Assembly: GCA_002292405.1 (NCBI GenBank)
Contig: DBBW01000020.1
Location: 1 to 24,974, forward strand
Length of the DNA stretch: 24,974 nt
Source: Flavobacteriales bacterium UBA974
GTDB lineage: Bacteria > Bacteroidota > Bacteroidia > Flavobacteriales_D > Sanyastnellaceae
Reading direction: 5' to 3'
The notes under the pieces are model-generated. The model worked only from the letters and a program-made list of their open reading frames with translations. It searched no databases and was not told the origin of the DNA. Both the position numbers and the translations under genes were made by a program. This document shows positions 8,715-16,461 of the stretch, piece by piece (positions within the stretch are counted from its first letter, which is position 1; each line of letters starts with the position of its first letter).

Positions 8715-10034
8715 ATGAATTTATCAACTAATACATCCTATCTTCCATATAAAGTGAAGGATATTAACCTTGCTGATTGGGGTAGAAAAGAAATACGTTT
8801 AGCTGAGGCTGAGATGCCAGGTTTAATGGCTATTCGTAAAGAGTTTGGGCCTTCAAAGCCTCTCAGTGGAGCTCGCATAGCGGGTTGCTTACACATGACC
8901 ATTCAGACAGCTGTTCTTATCGAAACTCTTGTTGAGTTGGGTGCTGATGTCACTTGGTCTTCATGTAATATATTCTCTACTCAGGATCACGCTGCTGCCG
9001 CAATCGCTGCTACGGGTGTTGCTGTATATGCTTGGAAAGGACTCACTGAGGAGGATTTTGATTGGTGTATAGAACAAACTCTTCACTTTGGAGAAGACCG
9101 CAAGCCCCTTAATTTAATCTTAGATGATGGAGGAGATCTAACGAACATGGTACTGGATAGATTCCCTGAAATAGCAGGAGGAATAAAAGGTATTTCTGAG
9201 GAAACTACCACTGGAGTATTGAGACTTCATGATCGTCAAAAAAATGGCACACTTCATATGCCAGCCATCAATATTAACGACTCAGTAACTAAATCTAAGT
9301 TCGACAACAAGTATGGTTGTCGCGAGTCTTTAGTAGATGCTATCCGCAGAGCTACTGATGTTATGATGGCCGGTAAAATTGCAGCTGTTGCTGGCTTTGG
9401 TGATGTGGGTAAAGGTTCAGCTGAATCTCTTCGCAACGCTGGTTGCAGGGTTATAATAAGTGAGATCGACCCTATTTGTGCTTTACAAGCTGCAATGGAA
9501 GGTTTCGAAGTCAAGCCTATGCTTGAAGCTTGCGCTGAAGCAGATATAATTGTTACTGCAACTGGAAATAAGGATATTATAACTGGCGCTCACTTCGAGG
9601 CGTTGAAGGACAAGGCGATTGTATGCAATATCGGTCACTTTGACAATGAAATTGATATGGCATGGCTCAACGGAAACCATGGAAATTCAAAGGATGAGAT
9701 CAAGCCACAGGTTGATAAATATACGATTAATGGAAAAGACCTTATTGTTCTTGCTGAGGGTCGTTTGGTAAACTTAGGTTGTGCTACAGGGCACCCCAGT
9801 TTCGTGATGAGTAATTCATTCTCTAACCAAGTGCTTGCACAATTGGAGCTTTGGTTGAGAGCCGATCAATACGAGAACAAAGTTTACACACTACCTAAAA
9901 ACCTTGATGAGAAAGTAGCGCGGCTACACCTTGAAAAAGTTGGAGTTGTTCTAGAAGTTTTATCTCAGCAACAAGCGGATTACATAGGAGTACCAGTAGA
10001 CGGTCCTTATAAGTCTGACGAGTACAGATACTAA
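8715..10034 (+). CDS. ahcY: adenosylhomocysteinase (S-adenosylhomocysteine hydrolase)
   Basis: This NAD-dependent cytosolic enzyme splits S-adenosylhomocysteine into adenosine and homocysteine in the activated methyl cycle, relieving inhibition of methyltransferases. The 439-residue length is normal. By comparison with the human enzyme the substrate and catalytic residues are all present: H60 (in GCLHMT), D138 (ILDDGG), E163 (SEETTTG), K193 and D197 (VTKSKFD). The NAD-binding loop is GFGDVGKG at 227-234, and the family C-terminus ends KSDEYRY. The gene is on its own and convergent with the lipoprotein gene, with only 16 bases between their stops. It may be translated from a leaderless mRNA, as its -7 box almost touches the ATG. 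Confidence 0.97.
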   Translation: MNLSTNTSYLPYKVKDINLADWGRKEIRLAEAEMPGLMAIRKEFGPSKPLSGARIAGCLHMTIQTAVLIETLVELGADVTWSSCNIFSTQDHAAAAIAATGVAVYAWKGLTEEDFDWCIEQTLHFGEDRKPLNLILDDGGDLTNMVLDRFPEIAGGIKGISEETTTGVLRLHDRQKNGTLHMPAININDSVTKSKFDNKYGCRESLVDAIRRATDVMMAGKIAAVAGFGDVGKGSAESLRNAGCRVIISEIDPICALQAAMEGFEVKPMLEACAEADIIVTATGNKDIITGAHFEALKDKAIVCNIGHFDNEIDMAWLNGNHGNSKDEIKPQVDKYTINGKDLIVLAEGRLVNLGCATGHPSFVMSNSFSNQVLAQLELWLRADQYENKVYTLPKNLDEKVARLHLEKVGVVLEVLSQQQADYIGVPVDGPYKSDEYRY

Positions 10035-10050
10035 AAGCTACCGCGACTAT

Positions 10051-10479
10051 TTAATTGTAAACGTGAAGTATTGGTGGGTTCCAATTGGTTCTATATCTAT
10101 GAAGAGGTAGAGTTGCTGGCCCCTGCATTACTGATCCGTCAAGGATGATCCATTTTGAATCAGAACATTCGCTTTCATCAGAAAGGGTAATTCCATCTGA
10201 CTCAACAGCCACATGACATCCCAGTGTCACATCAAAAGTTGAGTGTCTATCGAGTACCACAAATTCATCCATGGTGTATCTGTAAATAATAATTCCCTTA
10301 GAACCTCCTTGAACAATCAGGTGCTCACTGGGAAAATTTAAGGAGGTGTATGAAGGTAGGTTCAGATTAATATCAAAATTCACAGGGACATATGGAATAT
10401 TTTGGTTATTCTGATCGCAAGAGGATTGCATTAAAAAATACGCTCCAACAATCAAAAGTGGAATTTTTAACTTTCTCAT
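10051..10479 (-). CDS. putative lipoprotein with degenerate Rieske-like fold
   Basis: This 142-residue protein has a hydrophobic signal sequence followed by SSC at residues 19-21, so it may be a lipoprotein, although glutamine at lipobox -3 is unusual. The second half resembles a Rieske domain: VVLDRHSTFDVTLGC, then SECSDSKWIILDGSVMQGPA, LPLHRYRT and a final ILHVYN strand. Aligning by eye with the bc1 Rieske motifs C-T-H-L-G-C and C-P-C-H-G, the four iron ligands become D83, T85, S103 and S106. The two cysteines that form the disulfide in bc1 proteins (C88 and C105) are kept. The protein would therefore lack a 2Fe-2S cluster. It follows tsaB by ten bases and is probably the last gene of that operon. 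Function unknown; the fold call is moderate. Confidence 0.6.
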   Translation of the reverse strand: MRKLKIPLLIVGAYFLMQSSCDQNNQNIPYVPVNFDINLNLPSYTSLNFPSEHLIVQGGSKGIIIYRYTMDEFVVLDRHSTFDVTLGCHVAVESDGITLSDESECSDSKWIILDGSVMQGPATLPLHRYRTNWNPPILHVYN

Positions 10480-10489
10480 CTTTTTTTAA

Positions 10490-11194
10490 TTAAAGTATAC
10501 TACCTCTAAGCCCTAGCGGATCCTTAGCTTTCCCAGCTATAAATTCTTTTAGATAGGTCGGTTCATACAGAGCAATATCCTCAAATATTTCCTTTTTAAA
10601 CTTATCGCTAGCTAACTCAATTGCAGCCTCAGCAGTTGGCCAATCTTCAATAAACACTCTGTTATTTCCTGAAAGAATTCCAGAGCACTTTAGCGCCCCA
10701 TCTCCAGAAAAACAAATTTTATCCAACCCATCCCAAGGAAAATTCCTTTTATCATCTACGATGATTGACTCAATATTACTAGCGTGGTTGAGTCGAGCGT
10801 CAAAGCAACGAGAATAGACCTCCATTCTTCTTGCATCTAACATTGGTACGAATGCATCAAAACCAGGCTGTTTTGCCATCGCTTGTATAGCAAGAACAGT
10901 CAACGTATCCACTGAAATAAGAGGAATTCCTAGAGCATGACAAAGTCCTTTAGCTGCAGCCACACCTATTCTTAATCCGGTATAAGACCCAGGACCACCC
11001 GAAACACTAACGGCTGAAAGAACCTCTGGCGTTAGGTTTGCTTCGATGAAAACTTCATCTATAAACGTCTGAAGTTTCTCGGCGTGACTATAGCCATTTT
11101 CTCGAACACATCTGTTTGCAAGAAGTTTTCCCGACTTTGAGAGAGCAACAGCACACTGATGAGTTGTCGTTTCTAAATGAAGAATAACACCCAT
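10490..11194 (-). CDS. tsaB: tRNA threonylcarbamoyladenosine biosynthesis protein TsaB
   Basis: TsaB partners the catalytic subunit TsaD, with TsaE, in making the t6A modification at position 37 of ANN-decoding tRNAs. It has an ASKHA fold but is not itself the active subunit. The protein has 234 residues, a normal length. It begins MGVILHLETTTHQCAVAL, the phosphate-loop-like N-terminus of the family, and carries the signature SGGPGSYTGLRIG at about 65-77. Its ATG shares one base with the TAA stop of the adaptor gene upstream, so translation is likely coupled. A tolC, adaptor, tsaB order is one I recall from Flavobacteriales. TsaD and TsaE are not in the window. Confidence 0.95.
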   Translation of the reverse strand: MGVILHLETTTHQCAVALSKSGKLLANRCVRENGYSHAEKLQTFIDEVFIEANLTPEVLSAVSVSGGPGSYTGLRIGVAAAKGLCHALGIPLISVDTLTVLAIQAMAKQPGFDAFVPMLDARRMEVYSRCFDARLNHASNIESIIVDDKRNFPWDGLDKICFSGDGALKCSGILSGNNRVFIEDWPTAEAAIELASDKFKKEIFEDIALYEPTYLKEFIAGKAKDPLGLRGSIL

Positions 11195-12477
11195 TAGTCA
11201 AATTCTTCTTCTTCTTCATCTTCTTTCACCTCCACCTTATCACCGTCTTCGAGCTTCCTGGAAACCATATCATACGGTCCGCTCACGATTACATCACCCT
11301 CTTTCAACCCGGATATGATTTCAATATTAAAATTATCTTGAATTCCAGTTTTAACTTTACCCCAAACAACTTCATCTCCTTCTCCCATCAGAAAAACACC
11401 TAATTCAGCATCGTCACTGTCCTCAGATTTACGTGTTGATACACATTGAATGGGAATTGAGACAACATCCTTTACATTTCTGGTTAACAGATCTACAGTG
11501 GCACTCATTCCAGGTCTAAATGGTGATTGTGATTTTGAAGAATCGTTGAATAGATGTTTATAGCTATTAGGGCTAATCCTAACTTTTACCGAGAAGTTAG
11601 TCACTTGATCTAGGTTAAATCCATTCACGCCTGCATTTAAAGCAGTATTGCCTATTTCGCTGACGTGACCTTTAAAGGTTTCGTCTAAATATGCATCAAC
11701 TTCAATTTCTGCATCGTTGCCAATCTTTACCCTGACGATGTCACTTTCATTCACTTCAATATCTACCTCCATAAGGCCAAGATTGCTTATTTTCATAACC
11801 ACTTCTCCCGCAACGAAGCCATTTCCCTGAACACTTTCCCCAACCTCTTTGACTAGAGCAGTTACTATCCCTGCCTGTGGTGCACGTAGCGTAGTTCTAG
11901 ATAAGTTATCTAATGTCTCTTGGAGTGATGCTTGAGCGCTAAGTATAGAATATTCAGCACTTTTAACACTTTCTCCAGCACTTACTAAGTTCGCTTCAGC
12001 AGCATTAAATGCAGATTCTGATTGATCAAATTCTGCCTGAGATACAACTCCGCTCTTAAACAAGATTTGATTTCTATCCCAGGATTTCTCAGCCACGTAA
12101 TATCCCGACTCACTTGATGCAAGCATCGCTTTAGCCGATGATAAATTAGAAAGTGTTGTATTAACAGCTGCTTGAGCTCTGTTACGAGCAGAAATATACA
12201 CATCAGGGTTGATTACGGCAAGTAGGTCACCTTCAGCAACGACATCACCTTCTTTTACAGGTAGCTCGATTAATTGTCCACTGACTTCGGCACTGACACT
12301 AACTTCAAGTTCAGGTTGGATTTTACCTGAAGCACTAACCCTTTCAACGATAGTGTTTAATTCAGCAATTGTCGTATTCACCTCAGGAAGTTCTCTATTC
12401 CCGCCAAAAAGTGATGCAACTACAAGTAGTGATATAAGAACCACTCCAAGAATGATAAAAATGTGTTTTTTAGTCAT
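11194..12477 (-). CDS. periplasmic adaptor subunit, MacA/HlyD-like
   Basis: This is a membrane fusion protein of 427 residues that should link a TolC-type channel to an inner-membrane transporter. It has an N-terminal anchor (about residues 5-24), a biotinyl-lipoyl half (VSAEVSGQLIELPVKEGDVV), a long alpha-helical hairpin (about 98-190, rich in alanine and serine), the second lipoyl half (TTLRAPQAGIVTALVKEVGESV), a beta-barrel and a membrane-proximal domain. The C-terminus ends in an acidic run (VKEDEEEEEFD). It lies 11 bases after the tolC-type gene. No pump gene is adjacent; the next gene is tsaB. MacA-type adaptors usually work with a MacB ABC transporter, which must be elsewhere. It differs strongly from the adaptor at 100-1239, which has a shorter hairpin. 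Confidence 0.88.
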   Translation of the reverse strand: MTKKHIFIILGVVLISLLVVASLFGGNRELPEVNTTIAELNTIVERVSASGKIQPELEVSVSAEVSGQLIELPVKEGDVVAEGDLLAVINPDVYISARNRAQAAVNTTLSNLSSAKAMLASSESGYYVAEKSWDRNQILFKSGVVSQAEFDQSESAFNAAEANLVSAGESVKSAEYSILSAQASLQETLDNLSRTTLRAPQAGIVTALVKEVGESVQGNGFVAGEVVMKISNLGLMEVDIEVNESDIVRVKIGNDAEIEVDAYLDETFKGHVSEIGNTALNAGVNGFNLDQVTNFSVKVRISPNSYKHLFNDSSKSQSPFRPGMSATVDLLTRNVKDVVSIPIQCVSTRKSEDSDDAELGVFLMGEGDEVVWGKVKTGIQDNFNIEIISGLKEGDVIVSGPYDMVSRKLEDGDKVEVKEDEEEEEFD

Positions 12478-12488
12478 AGTGCTATCTG

Positions 12489-13961
12489 TTAGCGTAATGT
12501 GATGGCCTTCCCCTGATAGAAATCTAAAATCTTCGATTTAAACAAAAGATCATATCTAGTTCGTAGCATATTCACTTTAGCGTTGTCTAACCGCGTTCTT
12601 GAATCGGCATAATCAAGAGCGGAAATAGCTCCAGATTCAAATTGTAATTTGGTGTTTGCAAATGCAAGTTCAGCTGAAGAAAGAGCTGCTTGTTGTGCTA
12701 AGAGGTTTTTTTGTGAGGCAATAGCATCAGCCCAAGCGCTTTCTATAGTTTGAGTCAAAGCTTGCTTAGTCGACTGCTGAGCGTATTTTGATTGAAGTAC
12801 TCCCACTTCAGCCTGTTTTACCCCTGAACGAGTATTAAAACCGTTTAAAACAGGAATGCTAAGAGAGAAGAAAATACTTTGGTTGATATTCATAGAAAGT
12901 TGATCCGAAAAAGAAATAGCTTCATATTCAGAGTAATTAGGAACAAGGGGAATCACTTGAGCACCGTCGGCTGTGACACCTGAATAATAGACGGTAGTTC
13001 CATCCTCTAATTGTCCCAATTCAGCCAAGTCATAAGTGGGTTCTCCTACAGGGATTTGTCGATTTGCAGAGTATCCTGATCCGAAGTTATATGAACCGAA
13101 TAAACGAGGTAGATATCCAGTTTTCGCAAGATCTAAATTGACGTTTGCATCCTCGAGGGTGAGGGACGCAGCGCGCATTTCAGGGAAGGAGTTCAGGGCG
13201 TGATTTATAGCTTGAGATGCTGAGGCTGGAAGAGATGAAGATTCCATGTCTGAATCAGATGGTAGTACAATCTCGAATGTTGATGCTTCTTCGGGTGAGA
13301 GTTGAAGAAGTTGGGTGAGATTGAGTTTTGCGATAGAGCGTGCATTTTCGTTTGAAATGAGCGTAGCGTAATCAGCAGCTTGTTGAGCTTGCACATCTAG
13401 TAGGTTAGAGGCGGGTGCAGCTCCAGCATCAACGAGTTTCGTCATTCTATCTACTTGCCTTTTCGTAGCGTCTAGATTAAGAGTAGCGATATTCACGAAT
13501 TCTTCTTGGAATAGAACATTGAGATAGGCACTTGAGATCAAAAGAATAAGATCATTTTGGGTTCGTTCGAGGTTTGTTGCTGCAAGTTCTAAACCTATTT
13601 CTGCTCTCTTGAGATTTAAATGATTCCTGAATCCGTTATACAGCGTAAGTCCTGAACTTACTCCAAAACTATTCGACTGTATAGCATCCGTAGCGAATTC
13701 ATTGGTGAAAGGATCTAGAGTCATTCCGATGTTGTACCCAAGTGAGCCAGAAGTGTTGATAGAAGGCAGAAATGCACCTTTAGCGCTTAAAAGCCCTATT
13801 TCTGCCTGGTCATTACCCAAGTCGCTTTGTTTAATCTGAAGATTGTGCTCGAATGCGTGATTAATGCATTTTTGTAGAGACCAGGGTGTTTGGGCAAAAG
13901 AAAGTGAGGCGAAAGTAAAACACCCAGTTATGAGTATAAATGCCGATAAAATACGGTTCAT
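12489..13961 (-). CDS. TolC-family outer-membrane protein
   Basis: I start this gene at the ATG at 13961, which begins a good signal peptide (MNRILSAFILITGCF to SFAQ), giving 490 residues. An upstream in-frame TTG at 13997 lies across a promoter-like box and is rejected. The mature start (WSLQKCINHAFEHNLQIKQS) and the paired strand regions (SGLTLYNGFRNHLNLK near 115; SLSIPVLNGFNTRSGVKQAE near 370) are typical of TolC-type channels. A long extracellular-side insertion near residues 290-340 carries tyrosines and acidic residues. It is the first gene of a tolC, adaptor, tsaB, lipoprotein run. The partner pump is not encoded here. Confidence 0.88.
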   Translation of the reverse strand: MNRILSAFILITGCFTFASLSFAQTPWSLQKCINHAFEHNLQIKQSDLGNDQAEIGLLSAKGAFLPSINTSGSLGYNIGMTLDPFTNEFATDAIQSNSFGVSSGLTLYNGFRNHLNLKRAEIGLELAATNLERTQNDLILLISSAYLNVLFQEEFVNIATLNLDATKRQVDRMTKLVDAGAAPASNLLDVQAQQAADYATLISNENARSIAKLNLTQLLQLSPEEASTFEIVLPSDSDMESSSLPASASQAINHALNSFPEMRAASLTLEDANVNLDLAKTGYLPRLFGSYNFGSGYSANRQIPVGEPTYDLAELGQLEDGTTVYYSGVTADGAQVIPLVPNYSEYEAISFSDQLSMNINQSIFFSLSIPVLNGFNTRSGVKQAEVGVLQSKYAQQSTKQALTQTIESAWADAIASQKNLLAQQAALSSAELAFANTKLQFESGAISALDYADSRTRLDNAKVNMLRTRYDLLFKSKILDFYQGKAITLR

Positions 13962-13984
13962 GATGCTTGCAGAAATATTATCTA

Positions 13985-13992
13985 CAAATCTA
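13985..13992 (-). promoter_or_regulatory. candidate -7 box upstream of the tolC-adaptor-tsaB run
   Basis: Read on the minus strand this is TAGATTTG, an exact TAnnTTTG match, 23 bases before the ATG at 13961. No convincing TTG lies at the expected -33 distance. It is in the 59-base gap after the small CxxC protein gene, so transcription may restart here as well as read through. Confidence 0.4.
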
Positions 13993-14020
13993 ATCAATCG
14001 TGACTTTGCATCAGAGATGA

Positions 14021-14251
14021 TTATCTCCCCTCTTTGTTAAAATGTTTCCAAAGTACAATGCCAGCTATTCCAAGCAATATGTATGGCACAGCCATAAGAA
14101 AAAAAATCCCTTGATTTAAACCAGATCCTATCCCACCTTGGTTCGCACTTTCTTCTCCTACAGCCTTACACATCACGCATTGAGCCGAATAAAAATCTGC
14201 CACTAATAACGCAAAAAGTACGAATAGTATGAAGTGTCGGAAGGTTTGCAT
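14021..14251 (-). CDS. small membrane protein with periplasmic CxxC, oxidase cluster
   Basis: This 76-residue protein has an N-terminal signal-like helix with likely cleavage at YSA-Q (residue 23). The cysteine pair C25-V-M-C28 follows immediately. After a glycine- and asparagine-rich stretch (NQGGIGSGLNQGI) there is one transmembrane helix (about 49-68) and a short basic tail. I recall similar small proteins at the end of oxidase clusters in other Bacteroidota, without a known function. Its ATG directly abuts the DUF420 stop (TAAATG), so the two are surely co-translated. The CxxC close to the membrane would suit copper or redox handling during oxidase assembly, but that is inference from context only. 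Confidence 0.75.
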   Translation of the reverse strand: MQTFRHFILFVLFALLVADFYSAQCVMCKAVGEESANQGGIGSGLNQGIFFLMAVPYILLGIAGIVLWKHFNKEGR

Positions 14252-14797
14252 TTATACGGGGTAACAGGGGCTGATCATCAAATATACAATGACACCAGTA
14301 GCAGTAACATACAGCCACAAAGGCCAAGTAATGTGTGCTAGTTTTTTATGTTTGGTTACCTGCATCATATAACCTCTAGCGTAGGTAAACATCACAAGAG
14401 GAACAATAAGTGCTGAAAGTATGATATGTGTAATGAGGATGAAAAAATACAACATTTTCATTTCTTCACTTCCACAATAGTGAGTTGAGGCAACAGTGAA
14501 ATGAAAGGCAATGTAGCTGACGAGGAATAGAATGCTTAGTATTACTGCTGTAGAAGTAAGCATCTTATGTAATTGAATTTTACCGGATCTTATCGCAACC
14601 CAAGCGCCTAATAAAACGAAGAAAGCTGTCCCATTGATCATGGCATTAATCTTAGGAAGTATGTAAAATTTAGCTACTGTATCAGGTTCTAATTCAAGAG
14701 GAGGAAGGTAAGCAAGTAGTGTAACAACAGCAGGGATAGTGATGGTTATTACCGCAATAATTATTTTTAATTTAGAGTCTGAAAGTTTCATTGACAT
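14252..14797 (-). CDS. DUF420 family membrane protein (CtaM/YozB-like)
   Basis: This 181-residue integral membrane protein has five predicted helices. Histidines lie at or near helix ends (KIQLHKM, YIAFHFTVASTHYCG, ILITHIILS, KHKKLAHITWPLWLY), and NAMINGTAFFVLLGAW follows the first loop, which is the DUF420 pattern. In Gram-positive bacteria the relative CtaM is needed for maturation of an aa3-type quinol oxidase; that is the basis for expecting an assembly role here. It lies 16 bases after the SCO gene and abuts the small CxxC gene. The start could be either of two nearby ATGs (14797 or 14791); I chose the first. Confidence 0.88.
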   Translation of the reverse strand: MSMKLSDSKLKIIIAVITITIPAVVTLLAYLPPLELEPDTVAKFYILPKINAMINGTAFFVLLGAWVAIRSGKIQLHKMLTSTAVILSILFLVSYIAFHFTVASTHYCGSEEMKMLYFFILITHIILSALIVPLVMFTYARGYMMQVTKHKKLAHITWPLWLYVTATGVIVYLMISPCYPV

Positions 14798-14813
14798 TCT
14801 ATTTTTTTTCTAA

Positions 14814-16052
14814 TTAATAAACACCTCCTTCAAAAGATTCCTCTTCTAACAACTGTAGTACGTGAGAAATCATCTCATCAACTTCATAGGTTGATGTTCC
14901 ATCGTAATATCCACGTATTCGATCGAGTTTATCTACAAGAACAAATGTGTCAGAATGGAAGAACCCTCCTGCAGCAGTATCGCTTTCCATAGCAGTAAGA
15001 TAGTATCCGTATCGAGCTTGGTCGTAGAGATCATCTTTATTCCCCGTCATAAACTTCCACCCCGATGTGTCAGCATTCATGTTTTCAGCATATTCTGAGA
15101 GTCTTTCAGGTGTGTCCCGAGCAGGGTCAACAGAGTGACTTAGAATTATTACATCCTCTTTGCCCACGCTTTTTTTGCTAAGTATTGACTGAGTCCTTGA
15201 GAGTTGAGAGCTGAGAATTGGGCAGATTGTCGGGCAATGAGTGAAAAAGTAGTCAACTATTTTAATCTTCCCTTCTACATCACGGTGAGAAACCTCGAGA
15301 CTGTCAATGGTAGTAAACGCAAATGAAGGAATGGTGTGTCCTTCCGGTCCTAAAATCGGCAATGGAGTGGGGGGATTATTTTTAAATTCCTTCTCGCGTT
15401 TTTTTGCAGCGTGTTCCTTAATGTCCATTTCCTTTCTTAGAAGAGCAATATCTTCTGTTGCATCCCTGAGTGCATCCTCGGATGCGGCATGGTAAACACC
15501 CCTAAGGTACCCTTTCGAATCTACAAGCCATAACGTTGCAATATTTTCCGGATCTTCTGGGTCGCGCTTGATTTTAAATTCATCCCGAATAATCCGATCA
15601 ATTTCTTCTTTTTCGCCTGTTAAGAATTGCCATTTGTCATCCACACCGTTATAGCGAGTATTCATATTTACGTACTCTTCAAGTACTGAAGGTGTGTCGT
15701 GTTCTGGATTGAGGGTAAAGCATACGATAGATATCCCCTTTTTGTCTCTGTATCTAAAGTTAGGCCAAAGCAGTTGTCGAGTCATCACACCAACATGCTC
15801 AGCATCTGTAGCGAAAAAAGCTGCAATCCAGACTGAGCCCTGTAAATCTTGAGATCCAAAAGGTTGGCCTAAATGATTGATAAGTTCAAAATCATCGACC
15901 TGAAGAACTCCTGGAACAAGTGTATCTATAGGACCCTCTTCAGTAAAGTAAGGCAGCGTATTAAACCTGTGATCTCCAAGAATACCAAGAACTACAATTC
16001 CGAAAAGAGGTATTCCCACGAGCAGGAATATCAGAATAATTCTTTTAAGCAT
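14814..16052 (-). CDS. SCO1/SenC copper chaperone with extra degenerate SCO domain
   Basis: SCO proteins deliver copper to, or reduce thiols of, the CuA site of cytochrome oxidase subunit II. This 412-residue protein is about twice the usual SCO length. It has one N-terminal membrane anchor (about 3-25) and two thioredoxin-like SCO domains, about 45-205 and 235-405, joined by a charged linker (KEHAAKKREKEFKNNPP). The second domain is canonical: FFTHCPTICP with C273 and C277, DPARDTPERL, and the copper-ligand H366 in GGFFHSDTF. In the first domain the equivalent line is FFATDAEHVG. The cysteines are replaced by D83 and V87, and the histidine by N170, while LNPEHDTPSVLEEY and WQFLTGEKEEI keep the fold signatures. 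It cannot bind copper in the usual way. The gene sits between subunit IV and DUF420. Confidence 0.92.
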   Translation of the reverse strand: MLKRIILIFLLVGIPLFGIVVLGILGDHRFNTLPYFTEEGPIDTLVPGVLQVDDFELINHLGQPFGSQDLQGSVWIAAFFATDAEHVGVMTRQLLWPNFRYRDKKGISIVCFTLNPEHDTPSVLEEYVNMNTRYNGVDDKWQFLTGEKEEIDRIIRDEFKIKRDPEDPENIATLWLVDSKGYLRGVYHAASEDALRDATEDIALLRKEMDIKEHAAKKREKEFKNNPPTPLPILGPEGHTIPSFAFTTIDSLEVSHRDVEGKIKIVDYFFTHCPTICPILSSQLSRTQSILSKKSVGKEDVIILSHSVDPARDTPERLSEYAENMNADTSGWKFMTGNKDDLYDQARYGYYLTAMESDTAAGGFFHSDTFVLVDKLDRIRGYYDGTSTYEVDEMISHVLQLLEEESFEGGVY

Positions 16053-16070
16053 TGCCCTAATAAACCAGTC

Positions 16071-16448
16071 TTAGTGTAAGCTATTGTGGTTAAAGAGATG
16101 CCCAAACCCTTCTGTAGCTAGAATGTAGAACAGGTATATAATGAACAGGATGTAGGGCATTAGGATACTCTTTTTCAAGACACTTTTTTCTTCACTTAAG
16201 TGCATAAAACTCATTACAATGTATCCTGCTTTAACTAGAGTTAATGCTACAAAAGTCCACTTTATAGCTTCCCAAGTATATGTTTCAGCTCTTTTGAAGA
16301 TAATACCCATAGCCACCTCTACAGCTGTGATAGCTGTTAAAAGTACAGTAACATATATGATATTTTTACGAATCTTAACTCCTGCTTCCTCGCTGTGAGT
16401 TGCGTTTAAAGAGTAATTATCGTTTACAATTAAATCGTCGCGTTCCAT
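16071..16448 (-). CDS. cytochrome c oxidase subunit IV (caa3-type family)
   Basis: I start this gene at the ATG at 16448, 13 bases after the subunit III stop, giving 125 residues. The frame runs further upstream but that part overlaps subunit III and looks non-coding. It has a soluble N-terminus and three membrane helices. The family pattern WEAIKWTFVALTLVKAGYIV-MSFMHL lies in the middle helix and its end. This small subunit helps stability or assembly of haem-copper oxidases and has no cofactor. It is part of the run from ctaB to the small CxxC gene. Confidence 0.87.
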   Translation of the reverse strand: MERDDLIVNDNYSLNATHSEEAGVKIRKNIIYVTVLLTAITAVEVAMGIIFKRAETYTWEAIKWTFVALTLVKAGYIVMSFMHLSEEKSVLKKSILMPYILFIIYLFYILATEGFGHLFNHNSLH

Positions 16449-16461
16449 GATTTCAGTGCTA

